This document shows, in pieces, positions 7,229 to 16,018 of a stretch of 34,598 nt of DNA. Source of the DNA: Trueperaceae bacterium (GTDB lineage Bacteria; Deinococcota; Deinococci; Deinococcales; Trueperaceae); assembly GCA_036381035.1 (NCBI GenBank), contig DASVDQ010000073.1, positions 1 to 34,598 on the forward strand, in the 5' to 3' direction. Under the pieces are notes generated by a model. That model saw nothing but the letters and a program-made list of their open reading frames with translations. It was not told where the DNA came from and did not search any database. The position numbers were made by a program, and so were the translations under genes. Within the stretch, counting starts at the first letter, position 1. Every line of letters begins with the position of its first letter.

Positions 7229-7809
7229 TGGCCGGGCCCTCCGCCAGGCGGCACCTCCCGCCGGAGCGGGTCGTGACCTGGCTCGCCATGGCCGGCTTCA
7301 TGGGGACGGGCAAGAGCCGCATCGGCTGGGAGCTGTCGCGGAGGCTGCAGCTGACCTTCGTCGACACGGACCGGGTCATCGAGCGCGTGAGCGCCATGCG
7401 CATCACCGACATCTTCGAGCTCTACGGCGAGGAGGTGTTCCGCGACTACGAGACCGAGGTCGTCAAGCGCTGCGTGAGGCTCGACGAGGTCGTCGTCTCC
7501 ACCGGCGGCGGCACGGTCGTGCGCCCGGAGAACAGGGCGCTGCTGAAGGCCCGCGGGCCCGTCGTCGTGCTCACCGCCAGCCCCGAGACCGTCTACAAGC
7601 GCACGCGGCGCCACCGCCGGCCGATGCTCGAGGTCGGCGACCCCCTCGAGCGCATCGGGACCCTGATGGCGAGCCGGCAGGCCGCCTACGACGAGGTCGC
7701 GACGTTCAAGGTCTCCACCGACGGACGCGCCTCCGCCGAGGTCGTCGAGGAGATCGTGGAGCGCCTCAAGCGCTGGGCCGGGGAGAGCGGCGCGCGGGGC
7801 GAGGCGTGA
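7228..7809 (+). CDS. aroK: Shikimate kinase
   Basis: This enzyme phosphorylates shikimate with ATP (fifth pathway step). The product has 193 residues. The Walker A motif GFMGTGKS spans residues 23-30. VDTD (45-48) supplies the shikimate-binding Asp. STGGGTVV forms the Walker B/GGG substrate loop, and RRHRRPML is the lid with catalytic arginines. About 18 residues precede the usual start of the fold, so an internal start such as Met21 is conceivable. ATG 7228 is favoured because it overlaps the aroC stop (TGATG). The 3' end overlaps aroB (GTGA). Confidence 0.95.
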   Translation: MAGPSARRHLPPERVVTWLAMAGFMGTGKSRIGWELSRRLQLTFVDTDRVIERVSAMRITDIFELYGEEVFRDYETEVVKRCVRLDEVVVSTGGGTVVRPENRALLKARGPVVVLTASPETVYKRTRRHRRPMLEVGDPLERIGTLMASRQAAYDEVATFKVSTDGRASAEVVEEIVERLKRWAGESGARGEA

Positions 7810-8939
7810 GCGGGCGCGCCACGGGCGACGCCGACGCCGTCTCCGCGGGACGGCGCCGCACCGTCACCGTCGCCCTCTCCCCTCCTTACGACGTCGTCGT
7901 CGGCCCGGGCCTGCTGGGCGAGGTCGCGACGCGCGTGGCCGAGGCCACCGTGGCCGTCGTCAGCGACGACGCCGTGTGGGCGCTCCACGGGCGCCGGCTG
8001 GCCGAGCGGCTCGAGGCCGGCGGCAAGCGCGTCGCCGCCGTGACCTTCCCGCCCGGCGAGGCCAGCAAGGACCTCGCGACGCTGGGTCGCGTCCTGCGCG
8101 CCCTGGCGTCGGCGGGGCTGGGTCGCGACGGCGCCGTCCTGGCGCTAGGCGGCGGCGTCGTCGGCGACCTCGGCGGCCTCGCGGCGGCGACCTACCTGCG
8201 CGGCGTGGCCCTCTACCAGCTCCCGACCTCCCTGCTGGCGATGGTCGACGCCGCGATAGGCGGCAAGACGGGCATCGACCTGCCCGAGGGCAAGAACCTG
8301 GTCGGGGCGTTCTGGCAGCCGCGCGCCGTGCTGGCCGACGTTCAGACCCTCGCCACCTTGTCGCCGCGCGAGCTGCGTCAGGGCACCGCCGAGGTCGTGA
8401 AGACCGGCCTCATCGGCGACCCCGGCCTGGTCGACGAGGCGGAGCGCCTGCTGGTGCCGGCGGCAGCCGGCGAGGGCGCCGCTGCGGTGCCGCCCGACGA
8501 GCTCGCCGAGGTCGTGGCGCGCGCCGCCGCGGTGAAGGCCAGGGTCGTGGCCGCGGACCCCCACGAGGCCGGCGTGAGGGCGCACCTCAACCTGGGCCAC
8601 ACGCTGGCCCACGCGCTCGAGGCCGCCTCCGGCCTGGCGCTCGGCCACGGGGACGCGGTGCTCTACGGCCTCGTCTACGCCGCCGCCCTGGGCCGCGCGC
8701 GCGGGCTGACCGACCAGGTCGAGCGCCTCGCCGGCATCGTCGAGCGGCTGCGACCCGATCCCCTGCCGGACCTGCCCTTCGAGGCGCTGGTACCCTACAT
8801 GAGGCGCGACAAGAAGGCCCGCGCCGGCCGCCTGCGGTTCGTGCTGCTCGCGGAGCCGGGAAGGCCCGTGGTGGTGGACGACGTCGGCGAGGACGAGCTG
8901 CGGTCGGCCTGGCGCGCGCTCGAGGAGCTGGTGCGATGA
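7806..8939 (+). CDS. aroB: 3-dehydroquinate synthase
   Basis: This enzyme converts DAHP to 3-dehydroquinate (second step) using NAD and a divalent metal. The product has 377 residues. [19 protein letters not shown] is the NAD-binding glycine motif. [11 protein letters not shown] carries the metal-ligand Glu, and [13 protein letters not shown] plus [10 protein letters not shown] supply the metal-binding histidines. The GTG start at 7806 overlaps the aroK stop. The first roughly 20 residues are poorly conserved in character and a slightly later start is possible. The stop overlaps the aroQ start (ATGA). Confidence 0.95.
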   Translation: MSGRATGDADAVSAGRRRTVTVALSPPYDVVVGPGLLGEVATRVAEATVAVVSDDAVWALHGRRLAERLEAGGKRVAAVTFPPGEASKDLATLGRVLRALASAGLGRDGAVLALGGGVVGDLGGLAAATYLRGVALYQLPTSLLAMVDAAIGGKTGIDLPEGKNLVGAFWQPRAVLADVQTLATLSPRELRQGTAEVVKTGLIGDPGLVDEAERLLVPAAAGEGAAAVPPDELAEVVARAAAVKARVVAADPHEAGVRAHLNLGHTLAHALEAASGLALGHGDAVLYGLVYAAALGRARGLTDQVERLAGIVERLRPDPLPDLPFEALVPYMRRDKKARAGRLRFVLLAEPGRPVVVDDVGEDELRSAWRALEELVR

Positions 8940-9364
8940 TCCTTGTCCTCAACGGCCCGAACCTCGACCTCCTCGGACGGCGCGAGCCGCACATCTACGG
9001 CAGCACGACGCTGGACGACGTGCGCGCCGACCTCGAGCGCCTGGCCGCGCAGCTCGGCGCGCGGGTGGAGGTGCGCCAGTCCAACCACGAGGGCCAGCTC
9101 ATCGACTGGCTCCACGGCGCCGCGGACGAGGGCGCGCGCGGCGTGATCGTGAACCCGGGCGGCCTGAGCCACACGAGCGTGGCGCTGCGCGACGCGATCG
9201 CGGCGATCGACCTGCCGGTCGTCGAGGTGCACATATCGAACGTGCACGCGCGCGAGGAGTTCCGCCACCGCTGCCTCACGGCAGGGGCCTGCGTCGGCGC
9301 GATCACGGGCCTCGGCGTCAGCGGCTACGCCCTGGCGCTGCGCTACCTGGTCGAACGGGCCTAG
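8936..9364 (+). CDS. aroQ: Type II 3-dehydroquinate dehydratase
   Basis: This enzyme dehydrates 3-dehydroquinate to 3-dehydroshikimate (third step). The 142-residue size is typical for the dodecameric type II enzyme. [17 protein letters not shown] holds the catalytic Arg/Tyr loop. [12 protein letters not shown] and [15 protein letters not shown] bind substrate, and [14 protein letters not shown] contains the catalytic His. ATG 8936 overlaps the aroB stop (ATGA). Last gene of the aro operon. The following 93 bp lie between convergent genes and contain GC hairpins. Confidence 0.97.
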   Translation: MILVLNGPNLDLLGRREPHIYGSTTLDDVRADLERLAAQLGARVEVRQSNHEGQLIDWLHGAADEGARGVIVNPGGLSHTSVALRDAIAAIDLPVVEVHISNVHAREEFRHRCLTAGACVGAITGLGVSGYALALRYLVERA

Positions 9365-9425
9365 GACGCGGCCGGCCGCGCCGGCGGGCTCACCGGCGAC
9401 CGACGCTGCGCGGGCACGCCCCTCA

Positions 9426-9456
9426 GCCGCCCAAGGGCGGCCCGGGCACGGGCCGC
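9426..9456. terminator. Overlapping GC hairpins between convergent aroQ and scpB
   Basis: GCCGCCC-AA-GGGCGGC (9426-9441) and GCGGCCCG-GGCA-CGGGCCGC (9437-9456, 8-bp stem, 4-nt loop) overlap, so only one can form at a time. The second begins one base after the scpB stop on the minus strand. Neither has a T-run, so this is at best a weak bidirectional terminator. Confidence 0.4.
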
Positions 9457-9457
9457 G

Positions 9458-10018
9458 TCAGCCGCGCAGGAAGCCCGTCGGCGTCTCGCCCACGGGCGGG
9501 AGGTCCTCGAGCGAGGACAGCCCGAAGTCGAGCAGGAACCTCTCGGTGGTGCCGTAGAGCAGCGGCTTGCCCACCACGTCCTTCTGCCCCACCACCTTGA
9601 TCAGGCCGCGCTCCCGCAGGGTCTCGAGCGTGGACGTGCACGACGCGCCGCGGGCGGCCTCCAGCTCCCCGCGCGTGATGGGCTGGTGGTAGGCGATCAG
9701 CGCCAGCGTCTCGAGGGCGGCGGAGCTCAGCGGCGGCAGGGGCGGCGGCGACAGCAGCGTGGCCAGGGCCGGCACGAGCCGCGGCGCCACGACGAGGCGG
9801 TACCCGCCGGCCACGTGCTCCACCTCGATGCCCAGCCCCTGGGCCTGCAGCACCTCGTGGAGCGACATCACCTCGCGCGCCACGGCCTCCTCGCTCACGC
9901 CCAGCAGGCCCTTGAGCTCCTTGGCCGAGAGCGGGCGCTCCGCCGCGAGGAGCGCCGCGCACAGCAGCGCCCTCACCTCGCGCCTGGCGCTGTCCTCCGC
10001 GTCGCTCGACGGCTCCAT
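9458..10018 (-). CDS. scpB: Segregation and condensation protein ScpB
   Basis: ScpB is the winged-helix kleisin-associated subunit of the SMC-ScpA-ScpB condensin that organises and segregates the chromosome. The 186-residue product shows the diagnostic central block ALETLALIAYHQPITRGELEAARG and a second winged helix ending with VVGKPLLYGTTERFLLDFGL. ATG 10018 is preferred because a TTGACA-N17-GAGCAT promoter upstream would begin the transcript near 10032. An upstream TTG (10048) would lie inside that promoter. scpA is not in the window. It follows four minor-pilin genes but probably has its own promoter. Confidence 0.92.
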   Translation of the reverse strand: MEPSSDAEDSARREVRALLCAALLAAERPLSAKELKGLLGVSEEAVAREVMSLHEVLQAQGLGIEVEHVAGGYRLVVAPRLVPALATLLSPPPLPPLSSAALETLALIAYHQPITRGELEAARGASCTSTLETLRERGLIKVVGQKDVVGKPLLYGTTERFLLDFGLSSLEDLPPVGETPTGFLRG

Positions 10019-10038
10019 GGTCGCGATGGGCACGGGAC

Positions 10039-10067
10039 ATGCTCCCAATCCCCCGTGGCGGTGTCAA
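10039..10067 (-). promoter_or_regulatory. Candidate scpB promoter
   Basis: On the minus strand TTGACA (10067-10062) is a perfect -35 hexamer. It is followed by 17 bases and GAGCAT (10044-10039), a weaker -10. It sits in the short gap between the pilX-like stop (10073) and scpB. The predicted leader is only about 14 nt and has no Shine-Dalgarno sequence. Confidence 0.5.
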
Positions 10068-10072
10068 GGCCG

Positions 10073-10501
10073 TCACGGCGCCCTCCACTCGATGACGAGC
10101 GGCTCCGGCTCGAGCACGATCACGGCGCTGCCCTCGGCCCGCGAGCGCCCATGAGCCGCCGTCGCCGTGAGCCTGTAGGCAGGCGGCTCCGTGCCGGCGA
10201 CCTCCGCGAGCCGGGCGACGGCCGCCACGCCCGCGTCGTCCCAGGGGCCGAACTCCGTGGGCAGGGTGTCGGTGCCAGCGGACGCCATGACCTCGTCGAG
10301 CGCCAGGACGAGCGCCGCACGCGCGGCCGAACGCGCGACCGCCGCCCCCGCGGCGGAACGCGCCCCCAGGGTGACGAGGCCGGCCTCGAGGCTCGCGGCG
10401 ACGGCGACGACGCCGACCACCAGCAGGACGAGCAGGACGGCGACGAGGACGAAGCCGCCGCGGCGGTCGCGAGCCGGCACGGGCCGCCCAGTCGACCTCA
10501 C
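10073..10501 (-). CDS. PilX/GspK-type minor pilin-like protein
   Basis: A 142-residue protein with a class III-like prepilin signal: a basic leader ending RRGG, then FVLVAVLLVLLVVGVVAVAA as the hydrophobic helix. Position +5 is Ala rather than Glu, as is usual for the GspK/PilX type of tip pseudopilin. It is the fourth of four overlapping prepilin-like genes. The GTG start overlaps the preceding stop (GTGA). The role is probably in the tip or priming complex of the type IV pilus whose machinery is encoded at 644-5953. The assignment rests on signal, position and size; the globular domain is not recognised. Confidence 0.7.
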   Translation of the reverse strand: MRSTGRPVPARDRRGGFVLVAVLLVLLVVGVVAVAASLEAGLVTLGARSAAGAAVARSAARAALVLALDEVMASAGTDTLPTEFGPWDDAGVAAVARLAEVAGTEPPAYRLTATAAHGRSRAEGSAVIVLEPEPLVIEWRAP

Positions 10502-11226
10502 GGACGCACCTCGACGGTCGGCCTGGCGCCCAGCAGCACCACGGCGACCCGCTCCTCGGCGTCCGCGGCGGTGAGGCGCAGCACCACGGCGCGCGCGTCC
10601 GGGATGGTCTCGCCCGGCGCGGGTGCGCGCAGGGCGCCGGCGCCGTCTACCACCGCCTCGACCGCCAGCCCCGCCACGCCCTCGACGAGCGGCTGCCTGC
10701 TCCCCACGCCGCTGGCGCGGTAGAGCTGGGGGACGCCCCGCGCGTCGGCGCCGGCCTCGAAGGTCAGGAGACGCGCCGCGGCCGGGCCCGAGAGCCTGTC
10801 GTCGACGAACGCGACGCTCACGGCGTGTCCGGCGGGCGCGGAGCGCACGACGAGGCCCGGCGAGGCGGCACCCCCGGCGAGGCCGAACGGCGCGTGGCCG
10901 GCCAGGCCGACGTCCTCGGCCAGCAGCTCGGCGGCCAGGTCGAGGGCGCGCCGGGGCTCGGCGGCCCGCTCCTCGGCGTCTCCGGCGGCCTTGGCCGAGC
11001 CCAGCACGCCGGTCACGGCGGCGAGCAGCAGCGACGCCACGGCGAGCGCGATCAGGACCTCGACGAGCGAGAGGCCAGGGGACGCGAGGCCGCGGGCGGG
11101 CCCGCGGCGGCCCCGCGCGACGTGGCCAGGCGGCTCGCCCCGCGCGCTGGTCCGGCGCCCGCGTCCGGCCCGCGCACCGCGGCCCGCAGGGCTGGCCCGT
11201 GGGCTGGCCGGGTGCCCGCGGCTCAC
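10498..11226 (-). CDS. PilW-type minor pilin-like protein with long leader
   Basis: A 242-residue prepilin-like protein. The cleavage motif ASPG|LSLVEVLIALAVASLLLAA lies at residues 48-70 with Glu at +5 (residue 56). A leader of 51 Arg/Gly/Pro/Ala-rich residues precedes it, far longer than the usual 5-25. I see no nearer in-frame start, so either the leader is genuinely long or initiation uses an unusual codon. The mature domain of about 190 residues fits the PilW/GspJ group. The GTG at 11226 overlaps the previous stop, and its own stop overlaps the PilX-like start. Confidence 0.75.
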   Translation of the reverse strand: MSRGHPASPRASPAGRGARAGRGRRTSARGEPPGHVARGRRGPARGLASPGLSLVEVLIALAVASLLLAAVTGVLGSAKAAGDAEERAAEPRRALDLAAELLAEDVGLAGHAPFGLAGGAASPGLVVRSAPAGHAVSVAFVDDRLSGPAAARLLTFEAGADARGVPQLYRASGVGSRQPLVEGVAGLAVEAVVDGAGALRAPAPGETIPDARAVVLRLTAADAEERVAVVLLGARPTVEVRP

Positions 11227-11636
11227 GGCGCCCCTCCCGCGGGCGGCGCGTCAGCGAGCACCGCCTCGCGCGGCCCGGGCCCGACGACGGCGAGCTCGCG
11301 GCCGTCCCCGGCGGTCACGGTGACCGCGTAGAGCGGGACGCGGCAGGCGGCGTCCGGGCAGCGCGTCTCGACGCGGCACGCCGTCACGACTGCCCAGCGC
11401 GACGCCACGAGGCAGGCGCCGGCGTCGCCACCCACGGCGGACCTGAGGCGCGCCTCGGCCTCGGCCGCGGCGGCCAGCTGCTCCGTGACGAGCGCCGCGC
11501 GGGTGGCTCGCAGGCCGGCGGCCTGCAGCGCGAGCAGGGCCGCCGTCGCGACGGCGAGGACGCCGAGGGCGACGAGCACCTCCACCAGCCCGAGGCCGGC
11601 CGCGGGCCACGCCCTGACCGCACCGCCACGCGTCAC
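11223..11636 (-). CDS. PilV/GspI-type minor pilin-like protein
   Basis: A 137-residue prepilin-like protein. The leader ends WPAAG, followed by LGLVEVLVALGVLAVATAAL with Glu at +5 (residue 19). Size and position after a FimT/GspH-type gene and before a PilW-type gene match PilV/GspI. Several cysteines in the C-terminal half could form disulfides in the periplasm. The GTG start at 11636 overlaps the previous stop (GTGA). A longer upstream extension of this frame lacks a signal and is rejected. Confidence 0.75.
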   Translation of the reverse strand: MTRGGAVRAWPAAGLGLVEVLVALGVLAVATAALLALQAAGLRATRAALVTEQLAAAAEAEARLRSAVGGDAGACLVASRWAVVTACRVETRCPDAACRVPLYAVTVTAGDGRELAVVGPGPREAVLADAPPAGGAP

Positions 11637-12112
11637 GGTCCCGCCTCCACGCGCACGCGCCCCAGGCTGGAGACGACGACCGAGGCGGTGCCGCGCGGTC
11701 CCCTCAGGACGACCGTGCCGCTCACCACGCCGCCGCCCGTGCAGTCGCGACCCGAACCAGTGGGCAGCCAGTACAGCCCGCCCGACCACAGACCCTGGAC
11801 GACCGCGACCCGCGGGAAGTCGCGCAGCCTCACCGCGGCGAGCGTCTCGCCAGCCTCGCATCCGGGCTCGCCCAGCCGGGACCGCAGCGCGGCGAAGCCG
11901 CCGCCGCCCGGGAGCTCGACGACGGCCACCGGTGAACCGCTCCACAGCGCCTCGGCCCGCGCCTGCAGGAGCAGCGACCGCAGCGCGCTAGCCGCCCGGC
12001 CTTCCGGCGAGGGACGCGCCGCCGCGACGCCCAAGGAGGCGAGGAGGCCGAGGACGGCGAGGGCGACGAGGACCTCGGCCAGGGAGAGCCCGATGGCGCT
12101 GCGGCTCGTCAT
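11633..12112 (-). CDS. FimT/GspH-type minor pilin-like protein
   Basis: A 159-residue prepilin-like protein with a short leader MTSRSAIG followed by LSLAEVLVALAVLGLLASLG. The cleavage site is Gly8|Leu9 and Glu is at +5. The mature part has the length and beta-rich look of FimT/GspH proteins, which in type IV pili can bind DNA or prime assembly. First gene of the fimT-pilV-pilW-pilX-type cluster on the minus strand. ATG 12112 is supported by a TANNNT box exactly six bases upstream and no Shine-Dalgarno sequence, so the mRNA is probably leaderless. Confidence 0.8.
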   Translation of the reverse strand: MTSRSAIGLSLAEVLVALAVLGLLASLGVAAARPSPEGRAASALRSLLLQARAEALWSGSPVAVVELPGGGGFAALRSRLGEPGCEAGETLAAVRLRDFPRVAVVQGLWSGGLYWLPTGSGRDCTGGGVVSGTVVLRGPRGTASVVVSSLGRVRVEAGP

Positions 12113-12124
12113 GACGCCAGGCTA
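12113..12124 (-). promoter_or_regulatory. Leaderless-type promoter of the minor-pilin cluster
   Basis: Minus-strand TAGCCT (12124-12119), then six bases (GGCGTC), then the ATG at 12112. The spacing matches the leaderless TANNNT rule. The remaining gap up to 12300 has no ORF or clear terminator; it is GC-rich with two CCGCGCGAG copies. Confidence 0.55.
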
Positions 12125-12300
12125 GGCGGGCGAGGGTCGTCCGGCGGCCGGGCGTCGGGCCCGGGCCGAGCGGTCGTCGGTAGCTGCCGCGTCCGGCTCG
12201 GCAGCCGCCCAGCCCCCCGGCGCGGTCCGCGCTCCGCGCCCGAGCGGGCAGCCTCGCGCGGCCGGCGTTCGGCTCGCGCGGTCGGCCGTTCCCGCGCGCC

Positions 12301-12921
12301 CTAGCCTCGCCGCAGCAGCCCGAGCTCGTTGGCCCGCTTCACGGCCGTGAGCCTGTCGCGCACGTCGAGCTTGGTGAACACGCGCTCGAGGTGGTCCTTC
12401 ACCGTCTCGGGGCTCACGCCCATGGCCTTGGCGATGGCCTTGTTGCTGTAGCCCTGGCCCAGGAGCGCGAGCGCCTCGGCCTCGCGGGGCGTCAGTTCCG
12501 GCACGGCCACGTGCGGCATCCAGTCGTGGTCCGGCTCCTCGACCACGCGCCGCAGCATCCGCGCCAGCTCCTTCGGGGCCGTCTCCTTCGAGAGGAACGC
12601 CCGCGCGCCCGCCTTCCTGGCGGCGCTCACGACGCCCGGCTCGTCGTGCGTGGTCAGCATCACGACGACGGGCCCGTCTGGCCGCTCGGTCAGGCGGGCG
12701 CACGCCTCGATGCCGTCGCTGCCGGGCATGCGCACGTCCATCACGACGAGATCCGCGCCCCCGCTCCGCGCCAGCTGCACGGCCTGCTCGCCGTCGCCGG
12801 CCTCGCCGACGACCTCGAACCCCTCCGCCGTCAGGGCCAGGGACAGCCCCAGGCGGAAGAGCGGGTGGTCGTCGACGACGAGGACGCGGACCTTGCGCCC
12901 GGCGCCGCTGCCTTCGTCCAT
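12301..12921 (-). CDS. NarL/LuxR-family response regulator
   Basis: A 206-residue two-domain regulator. The receiver domain covers about 9-130 with acidic pocket Asp17/Asp18, phosphoacceptor Asp62 in VVMDVRMPG, and the conserved Lys in FLSK. The LuxR-type helix-turn-helix covers about 143-203 (LTPREAEALALLGQGYSNKA then VSPETVKDHLERVFTKL). It binds DNA as a dimer after phosphorylation. The ATG has a GGAGGTGA ribosome binding site. It lies 102 bp downstream of a histidine kinase gene on the same strand, its likely partner. Target genes are unknown; the minor-pilin cluster immediately downstream is a possible but unproven target. Confidence 0.93.
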   Translation of the reverse strand: MDEGSGAGRKVRVLVVDDHPLFRLGLSLALTAEGFEVVGEAGDGEQAVQLARSGGADLVVMDVRMPGSDGIEACARLTERPDGPVVVMLTTHDEPGVVSAARKAGARAFLSKETAPKELARMLRRVVEEPDHDWMPHVAVPELTPREAEALALLGQGYSNKAIAKAMGVSPETVKDHLERVFTKLDVRDRLTAVKRANELGLLRRG

Positions 12922-13023
12922 CCCCTCACCTCCCCCGCGCGCACCGCGTCGGCGCCCCGGGGAGGACCGCGGTCGGCGCGCGCCCGCAGAGCCGCCGGCG
13001 GGCGTGCCCGCGGCGAGAGCACC

Positions 13024-14145
13024 TCACGACGGCCCCAGGTAGGCCAGCAGGGCCGTGCCGCGCGGGCCAGACGACTCGGCGACGAGCCGTCCGCCGTGCG
13101 CCTCGAGGACCCGCCTGGCGATGAACAGGCCCAGCCCGCCTGCCCCGGCGGCGTAGCGCTTGCCCGCGATGCTCACGCCCTGGTCGTTGAAGGGCTGCGC
13201 CAGCTCGTCGAGCGGCGCGCCGAGGCCAGGCCCGTCGTCGGCGATCCGCACCAGGCCGGGGAACACCTCGATGCGGATCGTGCTGGCCGCGTACCGCACG
13301 GCGTTCGACACGAGGTTGTAGAGCGCCCTCTCGACCTCGCGCCTGTCGACGTTCGCGCGCGCCTGGCCCGTGACCTCCACCCTCACGCCGCGCTCCTCGG
13401 CGAGGGGCGCGAGGCGGTCGACGAGGAGGTCCATGAGCGCCCTGAGGTCGACCTCCTCGCGCGCCAGGGGGACCTCGGGACGCTCGAGGCGGTGGGCGTC
13501 GACCATCTTCTGCACCAGCTCGATGAGCGCCTGCAGCTCCAGGGCCGTCCGGCGCATGACCTCCACGCGCTGCTCGCGCCCCAGCCCGTCCTCGTCCCTG
13601 ACGACGCTCAGCAGGTTCGCGGCGGCGACCAGCGGGGTCTTGAGGTCGTGCATCAGCGCCGCCGAGAACGCCGCGCGCCTGCCCTGCTCGCGCGCGACCT
13701 CGTCGAGCAGCTCGTTGAACGACGCGACGAGCGCCCTCACCTCCTGCGGCTCGTCGGGCCGCACCGCCAGCCTCTCGCCGGCGAGCTGGCCGCTGACCAG
13801 CTTCATGTGCCCGAGGTCGCGGTTGAGGCGCAGCAGCGGCCCGAGGAGCTGGCCAGACACGACGTAGCCGACGAGCGTGGCCATGAGGACGAAGGCGGCC
13901 AGCCAGGCGAGGACGCTGGCGACGTCCGCGGCGGACAGCGCCCCGGTGCGCCGGTAGGCCGGGAAGACGGTGACGACGACCATCACCAGGCTGGGCAGGA
14001 GCGCGAGCAGCGCGACGACGAGCGCGAGCTGCGTGCGCAGGCTCGGCGAGCGCGTCCGCCTCTCGCCGTCCGTGGCGACGCGGGAGCCGGCGGGCGCGGC
14101 GCCGTGTCGCGCGGCGCCGAGCGTGGTCTGCCCCCTCGCGGCCAA
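13024..14145 (-). CDS. Membrane sensor histidine kinase (HisKA type)
   Basis: A 373-residue kinase. Two transmembrane helices (about 39-61 and 78-98) flank a periplasmic loop of only about 17 residues, suggesting membrane or intramembrane sensing. A HAMP-like segment covers about 95-155. The HisKA motif ALMHDLKTPL has His166 as phosphoacceptor. The ATPase domain shows the N box (NLVSNAVRYA), DDGPGLG and GAGGLGLFIARRV. The TTG start at 14145 is chosen because GAGGAG lies six bases upstream inside the lepA end and no ATG fits. It is three bases after the lepA stop, so it is likely co-transcribed with lepA and the response regulator. Confidence 0.9.
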   Translation of the reverse strand: MAARGQTTLGAARHGAAPAGSRVATDGERRTRSPSLRTQLALVVALLALLPSLVMVVVTVFPAYRRTGALSAADVASVLAWLAAFVLMATLVGYVVSGQLLGPLLRLNRDLGHMKLVSGQLAGERLAVRPDEPQEVRALVASFNELLDEVAREQGRRAAFSAALMHDLKTPLVAAANLLSVVRDEDGLGREQRVEVMRRTALELQALIELVQKMVDAHRLERPEVPLAREEVDLRALMDLLVDRLAPLAEERGVRVEVTGQARANVDRREVERALYNLVSNAVRYAASTIRIEVFPGLVRIADDGPGLGAPLDELAQPFNDQGVSIAGKRYAAGAGGLGLFIARRVLEAHGGRLVAESSGPRGTALLAYLGPS

Positions 14146-14148
14146 GCG

Positions 14149-15942
14149 CTACTCCTCGGCGCCTAGGACCGCCAGGAACGCCTCTTGCGGGACCTCGACG
14201 GTGCCGAGCTGCTTCATCCTGGCCTTCCCCTTCTTCTGCTTCTCCAGGAGCTTCTTCTTGCGCGTGATGTCGCCACCGTAGCACTTGGCCAGCACGTCCT
14301 TGCGGAAGGGCTTCACTGTGGCCCGTGCCACGATCTTCCCGCCGATCGCCGCCTGCACGGGGATCGCGAACATCTGGCGCGGGATGACCTCGGCCATGCG
14401 GTCGACGACCCTGCGGCCCACCTCGTACGCCTTGTCGCGGTGCACGATCACCGAGAGCGCGTCGACCCTCTCCTCGTTGACCAGCACGTCGAGCTTCACG
14501 AGGTCGCCCGGCCGGTAGTCGGTGAACCGGTAGTCCATCGAGGCGTAGCCGCGCGAGAGCGACTTCAGCCGGTCGTGGAAGTCGTAGAGGATCTCGCCGA
14601 ACGGGACGGCGTAGCGCAGCTCCACGCGCCGCCCGTGGTAGACCATGTCCCTCATCTCGCCCCGCTTCTCCTGGAGCAGGCCCATGGCGGCGCCCACGTA
14701 CTCCTCGGGCAGGAACACGGAGAGGTCGACCCACGGCTCGGCGATCTCGACGGTGCGGTCGGGCGAGGGCAGCTCGGCCGGGTTCTGCACCTCGACCTCC
14801 TTGCCGTCGGTGGTCTTGACGCGGTAGACGACGGCGGGCGCCGTGGCGATGAGCGCCAGGTCGAACTCGCGCTCCAGCCGCGCCTGGACGATGTCGGCGT
14901 GCAGGAGGCCGAGGAACCCGCAGCGGAACCCGAAGCCGAGGGCCTCGGACGTCTCCGGCTCGAAGCTGAAGGCGGCGTCGTTGAGCCGGAGCTTCTCCAG
15001 CGCCTCGCGCAGCCGCGGGTAGTCATCGTTGTCGGTCGGGTAGAGGCCGCTGAACACGACCGGCGTGGCGGGCTTGAACCCGGGCACCGGCGCCGACGTG
15101 GGTCGGTCCGCCGAGGTGACGGTGTCGCCGATCTGGGTGTCGGCGATGTCCTTGATGCCGGCCGTGAACCAGCCGACGTGGCCGACCCCGAGCGCGTCGC
15201 CGACCGTCGGCTGGGGGCTGAAGACGCCGACGTTGTCGACCTCGAAGACCTTGCCGGTCGACATCACCATGACCTCGTCGCCCTTCCTGATGCTGCCGTC
15301 GAAGACCCTGATGAACGCGATCACGCCCTGGTAGGCGTCGTAGACGGCGTCGAAGATCAGCGCCCGCAACGGGCCGTCCTCGTCGCCGCGCGGCGGCGGC
15401 AGGTGCGCGACGATGCCCTCGAGGACGGCCTTGACGTTCTCCCCCGTCTTGGCCGACACCGGCACCGCGTGGTCGGCCGGTATGCCGACGACCTCCTCCA
15501 GCTCGGACTTGGCGCGCTCGACGTCGGCGGCGGGGAGGTCGATCTTGTTGATGACGGGCAGGACCTCGAGGCCGTTGTCGATGGCCAGGTAGGCGTTCTG
15601 TATCGTCTGGGCCTCGACGCCCTGGGAGGCGTCGACGACGAGCAGCACGCCCTCGCAGGCGCGCAGGGCGCGCGAGACCTCGTAGCTGAAGTCGACGTGC
15701 CCGGGCGTGTCGATGAGGTTGAAGAGGTAGGTCTTGCCGTCGTCGGCGGTGTAGAAGACCCGCGTCGGCGTGGCCTTGATCGTGATCCCGCGCTCGCGCT
15801 CCAGCTCGAGGGTGTCGAGCATCTGGTCGCGGCGCTCGCGCGGCGGCACGCTCTCGGTCAGCTCGAGGATCCGGTCGGCGAGCGTCGACTTGCCGTGGTC
15901 CACGTGCGCGATGATGGAGAAGTTCCGGATCTGGTGCTCCAT
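14149..15942 (-). CDS. lepA: Elongation factor 4 (LepA) GTPase
   Basis: A translational GTPase that acts on ribosomes in initiation and back-translocation. The 597-residue length is typical. GTPase motifs are [10 protein letters not shown] (G1), DTPGHVDF (G3) and NKIDLP (G4). The C-terminus contains the LepA-specific tail with [15 protein letters not shown] and [40 protein letters not shown] at 15942 is the family N-terminus; a longer frame starting at 16002 adds 20 unlike residues and is rejected. A TACACT -10-like box (15962-15957) would give a leader of about 8 nt. Confidence 0.97.
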   Translation of the reverse strand: MEHQIRNFSIIAHVDHGKSTLADRILELTESVPPRERRDQMLDTLELERERGITIKATPTRVFYTADDGKTYLFNLIDTPGHVDFSYEVSRALRACEGVLLVVDASQGVEAQTIQNAYLAIDNGLEVLPVINKIDLPAADVERAKSELEEVVGIPADHAVPVSAKTGENVKAVLEGIVAHLPPPRGDEDGPLRALIFDAVYDAYQGVIAFIRVFDGSIRKGDEVMVMSTGKVFEVDNVGVFSPQPTVGDALGVGHVGWFTAGIKDIADTQIGDTVTSADRPTSAPVPGFKPATPVVFSGLYPTDNDDYPRLREALEKLRLNDAAFSFEPETSEALGFGFRCGFLGLLHADIVQARLEREFDLALIATAPAVVYRVKTTDGKEVEVQNPAELPSPDRTVEIAEPWVDLSVFLPEEYVGAAMGLLQEKRGEMRDMVYHGRRVELRYAVPFGEILYDFHDRLKSLSRGYASMDYRFTDYRPGDLVKLDVLVNEERVDALSVIVHRDKAYEVGRRVVDRMAEVIPRQMFAIPVQAAIGGKIVARATVKPFRKDVLAKCYGGDITRKKKLLEKQKKGKARMKQLGTVEVPQEAFLAVLGAEE

Positions 15943-15956
15943 GGCGCTAGTGGCCC

Positions 15957-15962
15957 AGTGTA
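15957..15962 (-). promoter_or_regulatory. Candidate -10 box before lepA
   Basis: Minus-strand TACACT fits TANNNT, 14 bases before the lepA ATG. It lies in the 76-bp gap after tilS-tadA and could allow lepA-kinase-regulator transcription independent of tilS-tadA. No clear -35. Confidence 0.35.
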
Positions 15963-16018
15963 GCCCGCGGGAGGAGCCCGGAAGTGCCGTGGCGATGGGC
16001 ACTGGCGGCGCTGCGCCC

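Noticed and set aside
6055-7809. A single long frame that would fuse aroC-region DNA with shikimate kinase
   Set aside because: The first part is out of frame with the clear aroC gene and is Arg/Pro-rich nonsense; aroK starts at 7228.
11636-11945. An N-terminal extension of the PilV-type pilin by about 100 residues
   Set aside because: It runs through the FimT-type gene in another frame, is Arg-rich, and would bury the prepilin signal; the GTGA overlap at 11636 is the natural start.
12113-12300. A possible terminator or small gene between the response regulator and the minor-pilin cluster
   Set aside because: No stem with a T-run and no convincing frame; only GC-rich sequence with a short repeated CCGCGCGAG.
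14185-15963. A 592-codon plus-strand frame opposite lepA
   Set aside because: Exact antisense of lepA with no recognisable motif; a GC-driven shadow.
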